Positions 63,840 through 64,000 of a DNA stretch of 64,000 nt are shown here, one piece after another. Origin of the DNA: Tectiglobus sp965247245. Its GTDB lineage: Bacteria; Pseudomonadota; Alphaproteobacteria; Rhizobiales; Hyphomicrobiaceae. The notes under the pieces are model-generated. The model searched no databases, was not told the DNA's origin, and saw only the letters and a program-made list of their open reading frames with translations. The first letter of the stretch is position 1, and every line of letters starts with the position of its first letter. Made by a program: the position numbers and the translations under genes. The stretch spans positions 372,001 to 436,000 of the forward strand of contig CBDFGV010000002.1 of assembly GCA_965247245.1 (NCBI GenBank). Reading direction: 5' to 3'.

Positions 63840-64000
63840 ATGAATTTCTGCTGTATGCCTGCGCGGTCAATTCTGGTCGCGGCCGTGACTATGATCAGCG
63901 CCTCGCTTGTTTACGCCCAAGCCGGATTGGCGCCTGAAACCCAGCCGGTCAGCAGCAACAAGGCGTTGTCTGTTCTGCTGGTCGGAAACTCGCACCTTCT
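63840..64000 (+). CDS. Start of a secreted SGNH-like protein (cut by window end)
   Basis: Open from ATG at 63840 to the end of the window. A signal peptide (SILVAAVTMISASLVYAQA) is followed by the beginning of a domain with SVLLVGNSHL, resembling the GNSH block of SGNH/DUF4886-type hydrolases. In an exopolysaccharide cluster this may be an O-acyl-modifying enzyme. Only about 53 codons are visible, so the assignment is tentative. Confidence 0.55.
   Translation, partial: MNFCCMPARSILVAAVTMISASLVYAQAGLAPETQPVSSNKALSVLLVGNSHL

Noticed and set aside
1..64000. CRISPR array, insertion sequence, rRNA or tRNA genes
   Set aside because: No regularly spaced repeats, transposase motifs or recognisable RNA genes were found by reading; a tRNA scan could not be run.

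Overview
The window reads as chromosomal DNA of an alphaproteobacterium. Supporting signs are a soluble NAD-type formate dehydrogenase, a cysG - DUF2849 - nitrite/sulfite reductase - DUF934 sulfite-assimilation operon, a PssD/PssE split glycosyltransferase beside Wza/Wzc-like export proteins, a DUF2793 protein, and moderately high G+C with many GTG/TTG starts. I recognise no rRNA, tRNA, CRISPR array, transposase or prophage block. The genus cannot be fixed from sequence alone.

Region 1 (1-4072, +): the end of a formate dehydrogenase beta (NuoF-like) gene and a 926-residue molybdenum alpha subunit, with a small cupin and a Spy/CpxP-like periplasmic protein inserted between them.

Region 2 (4092-11069, -): the most notable element, a complete retron. 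A WGR + HEAT/ARM-like repeat protein, a winged-helix/SWIM zinc-finger protein and a long reverse transcriptase are read in that order. The msr-msd RNA gene lies in the 335-bp gap before the reverse transcriptase: 16-17-nt a1/a2 repeats enclose a very long msd hairpin. The gene set matches what I recall as retron type XIII (ARM + WHSWIM + RT), a class with little mechanistic description. The reverse transcriptase carries NAxxH, YADD and VTG motifs, a charged N-terminal extension and a hydrophobic C-terminal tail that looks membrane-inserting.

Region 3 (11303-39005, both strands): a catabolic stretch of short operons. These are aldolase/sulfatase/TauD/GST; homocysteine methyltransferase/SRPBCC; GST/intradiol dioxygenase/alpha-beta hydrolase opposite an MBL hydrolase and a carboxymuconolactone decarboxylase-like protein; a TlpA-like thioredoxin and an L,D-transpeptidase; a two-subunit molybdenum hydroxylase with a hydrolase; SMP-30; GMC oxidoreductase; a MarR-SDR-MttB operon with palindromic operators; a DDAH-like amidinotransferase; an RraA-like aldolase; and an FMN alpha-hydroxyacid oxidase. 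Several enzymes lack a canonical catalytic residue.

Region 4 (39176-44018, +): sulfite assimilation, consisting of siroheme synthase, DUF2849, nitrite/sulfite reductase and a DUF934 domain fused to a ferredoxin-NADP-reductase-like module. A palindrome and direct repeats precede cysG.

Region 5 (44089-64000, mainly -): an exopolysaccharide cluster of Wzx/Wzy type. It has a priming sugar transferase, several glycosyltransferases, PssD/PssE, a polymerase-like membrane protein, a flippase, an asparagine synthase, a carbamoyltransferase, Wza, a Wzc-like copolymerase, and a GNSH-motif protein cut by the window end.
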